The position numbers and the translations under genes are program-made. From Aurantibacter aestuarii (GTDB lineage: Bacteria > Bacteroidota > Bacteroidia > Flavobacteriales > Flavobacteriaceae): a DNA stretch of 64,000 bases. Of the stretch, positions 17,190 to 25,113 are shown one piece after another. Positions within the stretch are counted from its first letter, which is position 1; every line of letters begins with the position of its first letter. The DNA is taken from NCBI RefSeq assembly GCF_003008425.1, contig NZ_PXOQ01000006.1, positions 124,001 through 188,000 of the forward strand. Reading direction: 5' to 3'. The notes beneath the pieces are model-generated. The model was given only the letters and a program-made list of their open reading frames with translations. It had not been told where the DNA came from and did not search any database.

Positions 17190-20039
17190 TTAAGCTTCCA
17201 TATACTCTTCAATAGGTGCACAAGTACAAATTAAGTTTCTGTCACCATAGGCATCATCTACACGACGTACAGTTGGCCAGAATTTATTATCCGCAACATA
17301 TTCTAAAGGAAAAGCTGCAGTTTTACGAGAGTATGGTAAATTCCATTCATCGTCTGTAAGCATCGCCTGAGTATGTGGTGCATTTTTTAAAGGATTATTA
17401 TCATCATCTTTATCTGCTGCTTCAATTTCATGACGAATTGAAATCATGGCGTCACAAAAACGATCCATTTCCTCTTTGCTTTCACTTTCAGTTGGCTCAA
17501 TCATCATAGTTCCTGCAACAGGGAAAGATACTGTTGGTGCGTGAAAACCATAATCCATAAGTCGCTTAGCAATATCAACGACTTCAATCCCTTTAGCTTT
17601 AAACTCGCGACAATCAATAATCATTTCATGAGCTGCACGTCCTTTTTCACCAGAGTAAAGAGTATTAAATGCACCATCTAAACGCGCTTTAATATAGTTG
17701 GCATTTAAAATAGCAATTTCTGTAGATTTTTTAAGTCCTGCAGCACCAAGCATTTTAATATAGCCGTATGAGATTAAACATGCCAAAGCAGAGCCAAATG
17801 GCGCAGCTGATATAGCAGAAATAGATTGGTGTCCACCTGTTTTTATAATTGGGTTTCCTGGTAAAAATGGCACTAGTTGTTTTGCAACACAAATTGGTCC
17901 TACACCTGGTCCGCCACCTCCATGAGGAATAGCAAAGGTCTTGTGTAAGTTTAAGTGGCAAACGTCTGCTCCAATTTTTCCTGGATTGGTTAATCCAACT
18001 TGAGCATTCATATTGGCACCATCCATATAAACTTGTCCGCCATTATCATGAATTATTTGTGTAATTTCACAAATAGCACTTTCAAACACACCATGTGTAG
18101 ATGGATACGTTACCATTAATGCCGATAAATTGTCTTTGTATTTGATGGCTTTTTCGCGTAAATCTTCAACATCAATATTCCCGTTTTCACTAGCTTTAGT
18201 AACCACAACTTTCATACCTGCCATTACTGCACTTGCCGGATTAGTTCCGTGAGCAGATGAAGGAATTAAGCAGATGTTTCTGTGGTGGTCTCCACGAGAT
18301 TCATGATAAGCTCTAATAACCATTAAACCTGCAAATTCTCCTTGTGCACCAGAGTTTGGTTGTAATGAGGTTGCAGAAAAACCTGTAATTTCTGTTAATT
18401 GATTTTCCAATGCATTTAAAACCAGTTTGTAACCAATAGGCTGATTAACCGGTGCGAATGGATGTATATTTCCCCAATTTGGGTTACTTAACGGAAGCAT
18501 TTCTGCTGCCGCATTTAGTTTCATTGTACAAGACCCTAAAGAAATCATCGATTGGTTTAAAGCTAAGTCTTTACGCTCTAAACGTTTGATGTAACGCATT
18601 AATTCTGTTTCAGAATGGTATGAATTGAAAACGTCTAAGGTTAAAAATTCTGTTTCACGTTGTAAGTGGTCTGGAATGGTATCGTTAGTCTCTAAAGTTT
18701 CTATTGGAGACGTCGTTGTTTCAGTCACCTTTTCAAAAATGGAAATAATTTCATTTAAATCTGAAATACTTGTTGTTTCATTTATAGAAATCGTTACGGT
18801 ATTTGTGTCTGGATAATGAAAGTTTACTTCTTTTTTCTCTGCTTCATATTTAGTTTTAACCGCATCTGCTTTTATTTGAATAGTGTCGAAAAAGTAAGCG
18901 TTAGTTTGCTCAATTCCTAAATCCTTAAGCGCTTTAGATAATGCAGCAGCAGAGTTATTAACTTTATTTGCAATATATGTTAAACCTCTTGGACCATGAT
19001 ACACAGCATACATACCTGCCATAACCGCAAGAAGTACTTGTGCCGTACAGATATTAGAAGTTGCTTTATCTCGCTTAATATGTTGCTCACGAGTCTGTAA
19101 AGCCATACGCAGTGCACGGTTACCATTTTTATCTTTAGTAACACCAATAATACGACCAGGAATATCACGCTTGTAAGCTTCTTTTGTTGCAAAATAAGCT
19201 GCGTGAGGTCCGCCATAACCCATTGGTATACCAAAGCGTTGTGTTGTACCTACAACTACGTCTGCCCCAAATTTACCAGGAGCTTCTAATTTTATTAAAC
19301 TTAAAATATCTGCACAAACAGCAACTTTTATATTTACGGCATTCGCTTTTTCTATAAACGATTTAATATCCGTGATTTTACCATTTTTAGCAGGGTATTG
19401 TAATAATGCACCAAAATAATCATTAGTTAAATTATATTCAGCTTCATTACCAATAACCAATTCAATCCCAATAGGTACTGCACGAGTTTCTAATAAATCT
19501 ATAGTTTGAGGTAGTACTAAATCTGATACAAAAAATTTATTAACGTCTGCCTTTTTTTGGTCACGATCACGAACAGCAAATAATAAACTCATAGCTTCTG
19601 CAGCAGCAGTACTCTCGTCTAATAAAGATGCATTAGCTAACTCCATACCAGTTAAGTCGGTAACCATGGTCTGGAAATTTAATAAAGCTTCCAAACGACC
19701 TTGAGCAATTTCTGCCTGATATGGCGTATATGCTGTGTACCAACCTGGATTTTCTAAGATGTTACGTTGGATAACCGCAGGTAAAATAGTAGGGTTATAA
19801 CCTAGACCTATGTAAGTTTTATATACTTTATTTAATTTAGATAGCTCATTGATATGAGATGAATATTCAAACTCGCTCATTGGTTCATCTAAATCCAATT
19901 CCTTTTGTAACTTAATGTTGTCAGGTATGGTTTCATTAATTAACTGATCTAAACTGCTAACACCAATAGTTTTTAACATGGCATCATAATCACTTAATCT
20001 TGGACCAATATGTCTGATAGAAAAATCGTTTGTATTCAT
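17190..20039 (-). CDS. gcvP: Glycine dehydrogenase (decarboxylating), P protein
   Basis: PLP enzyme of the glycine cleavage system; decarboxylates glycine and transfers the aminomethyl group to lipoylated H protein. 949 aa, the full-length single-chain form. N-terminal RHIGPRLSDYDAML, central QTREQHIKRDKATSNICTAQ, and the C-terminal half with the PLP lysine K700 in HLNLHKTFAIPHGGGGPG. ATG start; a TATTTTTG -7 element is 24-31 bases upstream. Ends in the terminator above, so monocistronic. Depends on lipoate made by lipA. Confidence 0.98.
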   Translation of the reverse strand: MNTNDFSIRHIGPRLSDYDAMLKTIGVSSLDQLINETIPDNIKLQKELDLDEPMSEFEYSSHINELSKLNKVYKTYIGLGYNPTILPAVIQRNILENPGWYTAYTPYQAEIAQGRLEALLNFQTMVTDLTGMELANASLLDESTAAAEAMSLLFAVRDRDQKKADVNKFFVSDLVLPQTIDLLETRAVPIGIELVIGNEAEYNLTNDYFGALLQYPAKNGKITDIKSFIEKANAVNIKVAVCADILSLIKLEAPGKFGADVVVGTTQRFGIPMGYGGPHAAYFATKEAYKRDIPGRIIGVTKDKNGNRALRMALQTREQHIKRDKATSNICTAQVLLAVMAGMYAVYHGPRGLTYIANKVNNSAAALSKALKDLGIEQTNAYFFDTIQIKADAVKTKYEAEKKEVNFHYPDTNTVTISINETTSISDLNEIISIFEKVTETTTSPIETLETNDTIPDHLQRETEFLTLDVFNSYHSETELMRYIKRLERKDLALNQSMISLGSCTMKLNAAAEMLPLSNPNWGNIHPFAPVNQPIGYKLVLNALENQLTEITGFSATSLQPNSGAQGEFAGLMVIRAYHESRGDHHRNICLIPSSAHGTNPASAVMAGMKVVVTKASENGNIDVEDLREKAIKYKDNLSALMVTYPSTHGVFESAICEITQIIHDNGGQVYMDGANMNAQVGLTNPGKIGADVCHLNLHKTFAIPHGGGGPGVGPICVAKQLVPFLPGNPIIKTGGHQSISAISAAPFGSALACLISYGYIKMLGAAGLKKSTEIAILNANYIKARLDGAFNTLYSGEKGRAAHEMIIDCREFKAKGIEVVDIAKRLMDYGFHAPTVSFPVAGTMMIEPTESESKEEMDRFCDAMISIRHEIEAADKDDDNNPLKNAPHTQAMLTDDEWNLPYSRKTAAFPLEYVADNKFWPTVRRVDDAYGDRNLICTCAPIEEYMEA

Positions 20040-20062
20040 TTTAAAATGAGTTAAATTTCTTG

Positions 20063-20070
20063 CAAAAATA
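20063..20070 (-). promoter_or_regulatory. Promoter -7 element for gcvP
   Basis: The minus strand reads TATTTTTG. No TTG at 17-23 bases upstream. Confidence 0.42.
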
Positions 20071-20144
20071 ATGAAAACAAATAGTTTAATAATAGTTAGA
20101 CTTTAAAGTTTTTAAATAAAAGCAGCACTTATTAACAAGTTGTT

Positions 20145-20152
20145 TATTTTTG
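20145..20152 (+). promoter_or_regulatory. Promoter -7 element next to the UbiA-like gene
   Basis: TATTTTTG ends only 4 bases before the ATG at 20157, which would give a leaderless or nearly leaderless transcript. No -33 TTG found. Confidence 0.35.
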
Positions 20153-20156
20153 TTTA

Positions 20157-20978
20157 ATGATTTGGATACGCAAATGGTTAAATTTTTATATTAATTCCAG
20201 TGTACATGTTGCATTAGCTGTATTTGGATTAACATTTGTGGCTTTAACAAAATTTAAAATAGGATTTGATTCTGTGACTTTGGGATTCAATTTTTTTGCA
20301 ACTATTTTAGGCTATAATTTTGTAAAATATTTTACTGTTTTTAAAGCTAAATTTAAAAATAAAATAAATGCCATTTATGGCATTGCGGGAGTGTCGTTTT
20401 TAGCATTATTAGGAGCAATATACTATGGTTTGCAGTTGCGTATTCTCGTTCAATTATTAATTCTTCTTTTTGCCTTTCTAACCGTTTTATATGCGTTGCC
20501 TCTTTTTAAGTTATGGCGTAGTCAGGAATACAAGAGTTTACGGTTTATACCAGGAATTAAAATTTTTATAATTGCTTTAGTATGGGCTGGGGTTTGTGTG
20601 CTTATACCTGTGCTTCAAAATCAATTTAATTTAAACTTAAAGGTTTGGCTTACTTTTGTGGAGTTTTTTATAATTGTAGTTGTTTTAATGATTCCTTTTG
20701 AAATACGTGATTTAAAGTATGACACTAGAGGATTAAAGACATTGCCACAATTACTTGGGGTTAAATATACCAAAACTTTCGGATTAATACTTTGTAGTAT
20801 TGTTTTAATTATTGAAGTTTATATACACTTAGAAGCTGCTAAAATGCTTGTTATGTCAGCAATAATTGTATTGATTTTAGCTGGTTTTGTCTGGTGGAGT
20901 TCTATAAAACGTTCAACTTTATATTGTTCGTTTTGGGTAGAAGCAATTCCAATATTTTGGATGCTTTTATTGTTCTAA
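20157..20978 (+). CDS. UbiA-like polytopic membrane protein
   Basis: 273 aa with eight or nine hydrophobic segments. One conserved loop, EIRDLKYDTRGLKTLPQLLG, matches the second aspartate-rich motif of UbiA prenyltransferases (D..D...G..TLP.LLG). The first motif, normally NDxxDxxxD, is reduced to GYNFVKYF with no aspartates, so prenyl diphosphate chemistry is doubtful. It may be a divergent or non-catalytic UbiA relative. The stop overlaps the convergent anti-sigma-like gene by 12 bases. Confidence 0.7.
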   Translation: MIWIRKWLNFYINSSVHVALAVFGLTFVALTKFKIGFDSVTLGFNFFATILGYNFVKYFTVFKAKFKNKINAIYGIAGVSFLALLGAIYYGLQLRILVQLLILLFAFLTVLYALPLFKLWRSQEYKSLRFIPGIKIFIIALVWAGVCVLIPVLQNQFNLNLKVWLTFVEFFIIVVVLMIPFEIRDLKYDTRGLKTLPQLLGVKYTKTFGLILCSIVLIIEVYIHLEAAKMLVMSAIIVLILAGFVWWSSIKRSTLYCSFWVEAIPIFWMLLLF

Positions 20979-21212
20979 CTGTTTTTCGATTTGAGTTTTA
21001 AGTGCTTTTTTGGCAGCATCTGTAAGTTTAAAACTGTTTTCTTTATTCATAAACTCTGTTAGTTTAGTGTTTCTAGCACTATGTTTTTTACAAGCATTAC
21101 AATATAAAAGATGTATTTTTAATTTTATAAGTTCTAAAAATGAAGCTTCTTTGTACTGACCTTTATTGCATACATGATTGGCTTCTTCGCAAGGTAAAAA
21201 TAGTTTTATCAT
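20967..21212 (-). CDS. Putative zinc-finger anti-sigma factor
   Basis: 81 aa, cytoplasmic, no membrane segment. A zf-HC2-like ligand set is visible: H34, C38 and C41 (HLLYCNACKK), with extra C8, H13 and C15 nearer the N-terminus. The gene follows an ECF sigma gene by 3 bases on the same strand, the usual place for an anti-sigma. Assignment rests on the HxxxCxxC motif and context. I recall homologues mislabelled as metabolic enzymes in databases, so inherited names should be treated with care. Confidence 0.7.
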   Translation of the reverse strand: MIKLFLPCEEANHVCNKGQYKEASFLELIKLKIHLLYCNACKKHSARNTKLTEFMNKENSFKLTDAAKKALKTQIEKQLEQ

Positions 21213-21215
21213 AAT

Positions 21216-21770
21216 CTATAACCAGTTTTTTTCAAGGCAGCTCGCCATAGCGGTTCGTGCTCTATGAATAATCACCCATAAGTTAGACGCAGTAATGTTT
21301 AATTCATTACAAATAGTTTCGGTATCGTAATCCAGAATGGTTTTCATTTCAAAAATTGTGGCTTGTTTTTCAGGAAGTTTTTTTAAACAATTTTGAATCG
21401 CATTACCAAGTTCAGAGTTTTCTATCGTGTCTTCCGCAGTTTTGTCAAATGGGTCTGCAACGCGCTCTTCCATCCAGTCGCCTTCAGCATCATCTTCATT
21501 ATTATAGTTCATTCGAACCTCGGCTTTCCCTTTATTTGAATTGATTTTTCGGTAGTGATCTATGATTTTTCGTTTTAAAATTGAAATCAACCAAGTACGC
21601 TCACTTGCTTCACCTTTAAAATTTTTCATAGACTTTAAGCCTGCCAAGAATGTTTCAGAAATAAGATCTTGAGCTATTTCATGATTACTCACCCGAGTAA
21701 TGGTGTAATTGTACAGATAATCGCTATAACGATCGACCCAAGACTTGGGATTAATGACGTGAGTAGGCAT
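21216..21770 (-). CDS. ECF-type RNA polymerase sigma-70 factor
   Basis: 184 aa. Region 2 (DYLYNYTITRVSNHEIAQDL, then ERTWLISILKRKIIDHYRK) and region 4 (LPEKQATIFEMKTILDYDTE and the HTH ITASNLWVIIHRAR) are clear. The linker (about 82-115) is acidic. Paired with the downstream 81-aa zinc-finger-type protein, which probably controls it. ATG start. Target genes are not identifiable here. Confidence 0.92.
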   Translation of the reverse strand: MPTHVINPKSWVDRYSDYLYNYTITRVSNHEIAQDLISETFLAGLKSMKNFKGEASERTWLISILKRKIIDHYRKINSNKGKAEVRMNYNNEDDAEGDWMEERVADPFDKTAEDTIENSELGNAIQNCLKKLPEKQATIFEMKTILDYDTETICNELNITASNLWVIIHRARTAMASCLEKNWL

Positions 21771-21805
21771 AAATTTTCTTCTTTTTCAAGAGTAAATGTA
21801 AGTAA

Positions 21806-22210
21806 TTAATATGGGTTTTTTATATAAATATATAAGAATACTGTGCAAAAGTATGTCCATAAAATAGAAAATATAATATGTACACGAGTCTCAAAAATCA
21901 ATCCTTTCCAAAGTTTTTTTGAATACCCAAAAAACTGTATAAATAAACGTAGTCCCCAAAAAAAAGCTAGACCTAAGCAAATACTTTTTCCTATTGATGT
22001 GGTTACTAAATCTGTACTGTGAAAAAGGCAAAGTAATCCCATTAGAAAAACAGTAAGTGCAATAAACAAAGTATGTATATGCATCATTTGTCTATTAATA
22101 AGAGTTAAAGGTTTTAAATTGTCTTTCCATTTAAAATATTTTGGAAAAATAATGTGTGCTAGTGCAAGTAATATAAGCACAAAACCTATAATGTGTAGTT
22201 GAGTTTCCAT
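21806..22210 (-). CDS. Four-helix membrane protein, unknown function
   Basis: 134 aa with four predicted membrane helices (about 5-22, 45-63, 73-91, 108-127). Histidines are frequent near the helices (H6, H19, H44, H46), which might bind a cofactor, but no family is recognised. Last gene of a run in which the upstream methyltransferase stops 3 bases before its ATG, so it belongs to the GbsR-linked operon. Confidence 0.75.
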   Translation of the reverse strand: METQLHIIGFVLILLALAHIIFPKYFKWKDNLKPLTLINRQMMHIHTLFIALTVFLMGLLCLFHSTDLVTTSIGKSICLGLAFFWGLRLFIQFFGYSKKLWKGLIFETRVHIIFSILWTYFCTVFLYIYIKNPY

Positions 22211-22213
22211 AAT

Positions 22214-22960
22214 TTATTTTTTAAATGTCAAAATAGACATAAATCGTGTAAATTTTAATGAATTGTCAAGAGTGAATCCAGCTTTATTAAAGTCGGAAAC
22301 CCACGTGTTTTTTGAAAAAAAATGTGTGAAACCTATTGAAAAAGCTAGGAAATTTGGTAAATCTCTTAAATGTTCAACCAAAACTACTTTTGCGTTTGTT
22401 TTACAAACTCTTTTACATTCTTTTAAAAATTGAATTCTTTCTTCAGATTGTCTAATTTCATGTAAAGCAGAAATAAAGAAAATTGCATCAACAGAATTAT
22501 CTTCCAATTGAATTTTTTGACTATTTACAAATTTTGTATTTGGATATACTAAACCTAATCTTCTTGCTCTTTTAATTGCTGGCTCAGTATGTTTGTATTT
22601 ATCATAAAAATCGTAAACACGAAATGATTTGGGTTTTAATTTTCTATTAAGTATATAACTTGTTTCATCAAACCCCGCATTAATGTTTAAAACGACATTT
22701 TTAGACTCTAGTTTTATATGTTTTAACCATTTAAATTCATAAAAGCCCGAAAAATCATATACATAAGCAGATATTATTAATGGCATTAATAAACCAATAA
22801 AAAAAACTATTGTGATTGTATATTGTATTATTGGAGAAGCATTTAAAAGGAATAAGCATAAATTAAATATTCCTAACACAATAAGTCCGACAACGTAAAA
22901 GTGTCTATTAAAACTTAAAATATTTTTTACACCTTGTAACTTTTTTCGTTTTATTTCCAT
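22214..22960 (-). CDS. Membrane-tethered class I methyltransferase-like protein
   Basis: 248 aa. Two N-terminal membrane helices (about 22-43 and 46-67) precede a Rossmann methyltransferase domain. SAM motif I is altered to VVLNINAGFDE (about 88-98) where GxGxG is expected, but later features are normal: DNSVDAIFFISALHEI, then LKECKRVCKTNAKVVLVEHL, as in UbiE-type enzymes. Probably acts on a membrane lipid or quinone at the inner membrane; substrate unknown. It overlaps DUF2071 by 10 bases. Confidence 0.8.
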   Translation of the reverse strand: MEIKRKKLQGVKNILSFNRHFYVVGLIVLGIFNLCLFLLNASPIIQYTITIVFFIGLLMPLIISAYVYDFSGFYEFKWLKHIKLESKNVVLNINAGFDETSYILNRKLKPKSFRVYDFYDKYKHTEPAIKRARRLGLVYPNTKFVNSQKIQLEDNSVDAIFFISALHEIRQSEERIQFLKECKRVCKTNAKVVLVEHLRDLPNFLAFSIGFTHFFSKNTWVSDFNKAGFTLDNSLKFTRFMSILTFKK

Positions 22961-23688
22961 AATTCAATTTCACCTTTTTTCCAATAATAAGGGATGTTTT
23001 CTATAATAAAAGCATTTGCTAATATTGGATTATTCAAACCTAATTTGTTAAAAAAACTAATATGATAACTGTCAATTTTTATTGGTTTGGGTTTCCAGTT
23101 TGTTCTAACACCTTGTATAATTAAAACCTCTTTATTTTTTTCGTTATATGTGAAAGTAAATGGTAACGGACCTGCAAATCTTCTTGCTTCTTTCCAATTT
23201 TGAAAAGGTGATTTTTTTGGTAGGCTTGCTTTTGCGTCTATAGTATCCATTGAAATGGTAAATTTGGAAGAGTTTGAATAGATATTTTTTTTGCCACTAA
23301 TAAAAGTTTCAGTAATGTCGGTTTTTGTGTAATTATAATGAGTGAAAATGTTTCCCATAAATGCCATTTGGGCTTTGTTAGTTTCTGATTTTAGTATGTA
23401 TAAACCACGTAATTTTTTACCTTTTTTATTTGTGTATCTTACAAAAACACGATAACCTACAAGGAAAAAATTATTACCCATAAATTTGGGGAATCCTTTA
23501 GGACGCAGGTCTGTTGTGTCTACCATCGCCATAGCTATAAAGGCCCATTTATTATCATGTAAATCCAAGCTTAAACAATCAGGAATTAAAGTTTCAAGCT
23601 GTTCTTTAGGGACAGCAAATGTTAAAACTATTGAACTTTTAAAAAAAGCTTCTACAGCAAATGGATGATTTTTAAGACGAGCTAACAT
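22951..23688 (-). CDS. DUF2071 domain protein
   Basis: 245 aa from the ATG at 23688. Family features: LKNHPFAVEAFFKSSIVLTF, then VPKEQLETLIPDCLSLD, KWAFIAMAMV, and RPKGFPKFMGN. The fold resembles acetoacetate decarboxylase-like proteins, but no activity is established for the family. An in-frame ATG at 23721 would add 11 residues; I prefer 23688 because it gives the normal family N-terminus and overlaps the old end of the DoxX-like frame by only 17 bases. Co-transcribed with the methyltransferase. Confidence 0.85.
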   Translation of the reverse strand: MLARLKNHPFAVEAFFKSSIVLTFAVPKEQLETLIPDCLSLDLHDNKWAFIAMAMVDTTDLRPKGFPKFMGNNFFLVGYRVFVRYTNKKGKKLRGLYILKSETNKAQMAFMGNIFTHYNYTKTDITETFISGKKNIYSNSSKFTISMDTIDAKASLPKKSPFQNWKEARRFAGPLPFTFTYNEKNKEVLIIQGVRTNWKPKPIKIDSYHISFFNKLGLNNPILANAFIIENIPYYWKKGEIELWK

Positions 23689-24067
23689 GTTTGTTTTTTG
23701 ATTGGTTAAAATAAAAAGCATTAATGTAAACTAAGACTACAAAGATGAGAGCAAAAAACATATTTAGTTCTTTCCATAATAGTAGTTCTCTAGCATATAT
23801 GAACTCTAGTGTGTTCATTAATATTACTATACAAATTTGTAAAACTGCATTTGTTTTTTACTTATATTTTAAAAATACCCATATAGCCAGAATTACTTCT
23901 AAAACTCCGATAAATATAATAGCCGCTCTTGAATTATTAGTATTCAATATTTGTGCAGCTAAAGCTTCATGTCTCGGTACTTGGTTTAGAATTTTACAAT
24001 ATAAACCATTAATAAGCCAAACAGAAGCTATAAGTGTTGTAAATATTTCATTTAGTTTGTTTTTCAT
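23672..24067 (-). pseudogene. DoxX-like membrane protein gene interrupted by an in-frame TAA
   Basis: The frame from ATG 24067 encodes the N-terminal half of a DoxX-like protein (SVWLINGLYCKILNQVPRHE, then GVLEVILAIWVFLKYK) and stops at TAA 23858-23860 after 69 residues. Reading on in the same frame gives about 60 more residues with the expected C-terminal half (NAVLQICIVILMNTLEF, ARELLLWKELNMFFALIFV) before a second TAA at 23672. Total 132 codons, the usual family length, so a single nonsense codon has split the gene. It may be a recent mutation, a sequencing error, or a truncated protein still made from the first half. Confidence 0.85.
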
Positions 24068-24096
24068 TTTTTAACTTTAATTGATAATTATATTAC

Positions 24097-24441
24097 TTAG
24101 ACTCCATTTTGCTTTTTTATCATATAAGTAATATATAAATGAAAAAAGGCAAGAATGCTAGAAACAATCATCCATATAAAAAGCAATAATAAAGTTTCAA
24201 TTCTAGAAAATACCGAAACTAATTTAAAAACTATTGCTAAAGTTGGAGTTACTAATAAATAAGTGTAAAACAGTTTTTTGTTTTTTTTGTTAAGTTTATT
24301 TTTTTTATTAAAAATAATAATACACATTATAAGTTGAGTGAAACCTAGTAATGGAAGTGCTATAATGCCACCCCACATAGTTAAAGTAACTCCAACACCT
24401 ATAATTGTTAAATATTTATTTGTTAGATATAAATTTCTCAT
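24097..24441 (-). CDS. Small polytopic membrane protein, unknown function
   Basis: 114 aa with about four membrane helices (about 11-28, 29-45, 57-76, 82-105) and a Lys/Asn-rich loop (45-56). No family recognised. First gene after the GbsR/MarR regulator on the same strand, with a palindromic operator-like site in the 54-base gap just upstream, so it is likely the first structural gene under that regulator. Confidence 0.72.
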   Translation of the reverse strand: MRNLYLTNKYLTIIGVGVTLTMWGGIIALPLLGFTQLIMCIIIFNKKNKLNKKNKKLFYTYLLVTPTLAIVFKLVSVFSRIETLLLLFIWMIVSSILAFFHLYITYMIKKQNGV

Positions 24442-24456
24442 AATTCTATATGTTTT

Positions 24457-24478
24457 AAACTTTCAATAAATATTGAAA
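24457..24478. promoter_or_regulatory. Operator-like palindrome 2 (before the operon)
   Basis: TTTCAATA, two bases, TATTGAAA: perfect 8-bp arms centred on 24469-24470. The left flank TTTTAAAC is the same as at the site upstream of the GbsR gene. Likely the second binding site for the same regulator. Confidence 0.65.
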
Positions 24479-24495
24479 TATGTGTTTAAATTTTT

Positions 24496-24996
24496 TTAAG
24501 TAAAGAGTTTTACTAAGGATTTAGTTATCCAGTTTTGTTTTTGGTTGACTAATTTATTAATCATTTCATCTGCTGTTTCAGTTAATTCATGCAATGCTTT
24601 GGTTTGCTTAATTAATTCTTTAGCTTCTGGAGAAGTATCTTCAATAGTTGAAACTTCAGCCAAGACTTTAATGACTGGTTTAATTTCTCTTCTACTACGT
24701 TCTTTAGCAACAATCCTAGCTAACTCTTGTACATCTTTTTCCGTTGTAAAAAACTCTTTTCGCTCACCAGCTACTAGTTCTTTCGTTACAATTCCCCAGT
24801 CCATGAGTTGACGTAAATTCATACTAGTATTACCACGGGAAATTTTTAATTCTTCCATAATATCTTCCATAGAAAGAGGTTTAGTAGAAATAAATAATAA
24901 GGCTTGTATTTGTGCCATAGCCTTATTTATGCCCCAAAGCGAACCTAAACTTCCCCAAGTATTAATAAATTTATCTTTAGCTTCTTTGTAATCCAT
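24496..24996 (-). CDS. GbsR/MarR family transcriptional regulator
   Basis: 166 aa. The N-terminal winged HTH reads through AQIQALLFISTKPLSMEDI, then ISRGNTSMNLRQLMDWGIV (recognition helix region) and a wing KELVAGERKEFF, the pattern of GbsR-type proteins; a helical C-terminal part probably dimerises. It binds DNA as a dimer, fitting the palindromes on both sides of the gene. The -33 element of its own promoter lies in the upstream palindrome, so autoregulation is likely. It heads the gene run down to 21806. Confidence 0.9.
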   Translation of the reverse strand: MDYKEAKDKFINTWGSLGSLWGINKAMAQIQALLFISTKPLSMEDIMEELKISRGNTSMNLRQLMDWGIVTKELVAGERKEFFTTEKDVQELARIVAKERSRREIKPVIKVLAEVSTIEDTSPEAKELIKQTKALHELTETADEMINKLVNQKQNWITKSLVKLFT

Positions 24997-25000
24997 ACAG

Positions 25001-25029
25001 CAAATATATAAAATATTTTAAACTTTCAA
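25001..25029 (-). promoter_or_regulatory. Promoter of the GbsR/MarR gene
   Basis: On the minus strand: TTG (25029-25027), 18-base spacer, TATATTTG (25008-25001), a full consensus match. The TTG is inside one arm of the palindrome at 25019-25046. The -7 element ends 4 bases before the ATG, so the mRNA leader must be very short or absent. Confidence 0.75.
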
Positions 25030-25046
25030 TAAGTATTGAAAGTTTA
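25019..25046. promoter_or_regulatory. Operator-like palindrome 1 (GbsR autoregulation)
   Basis: Perfect 13-bp arms (TAAACTTTCAATA and its complement) around a 2-base centre. The core TTTCAATAnnTATTGAAA recurs at 24457-24478. Size and position suit a dimeric winged-HTH repressor. Confidence 0.75.
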
Positions 25047-25053
25047 TTATAAA

Positions 25054-25094
25054 AAATAAGTCATTTTATATTTTTAATGTGAAATGACTTATTT
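25054..25094 (-). terminator. Terminator after the M3 peptidase gene
   Basis: 13-bp stem (25054-25066 with 25082-25094), 15-base loop, A run on the left reading as U on the minus-strand transcript. AT-rich stem, so of moderate strength. Confidence 0.65.
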
Positions 25095-25113
25095 AATAAT
25101 GTTATTTTAGCTT

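Noticed and set aside
23745-24074. Plus-strand open frame of 109 codons opposite the DoxX-like gene
   Set aside because: The minus strand encodes a clear DoxX-like protein on both sides of its stop codon; the plus frame is its shadow.
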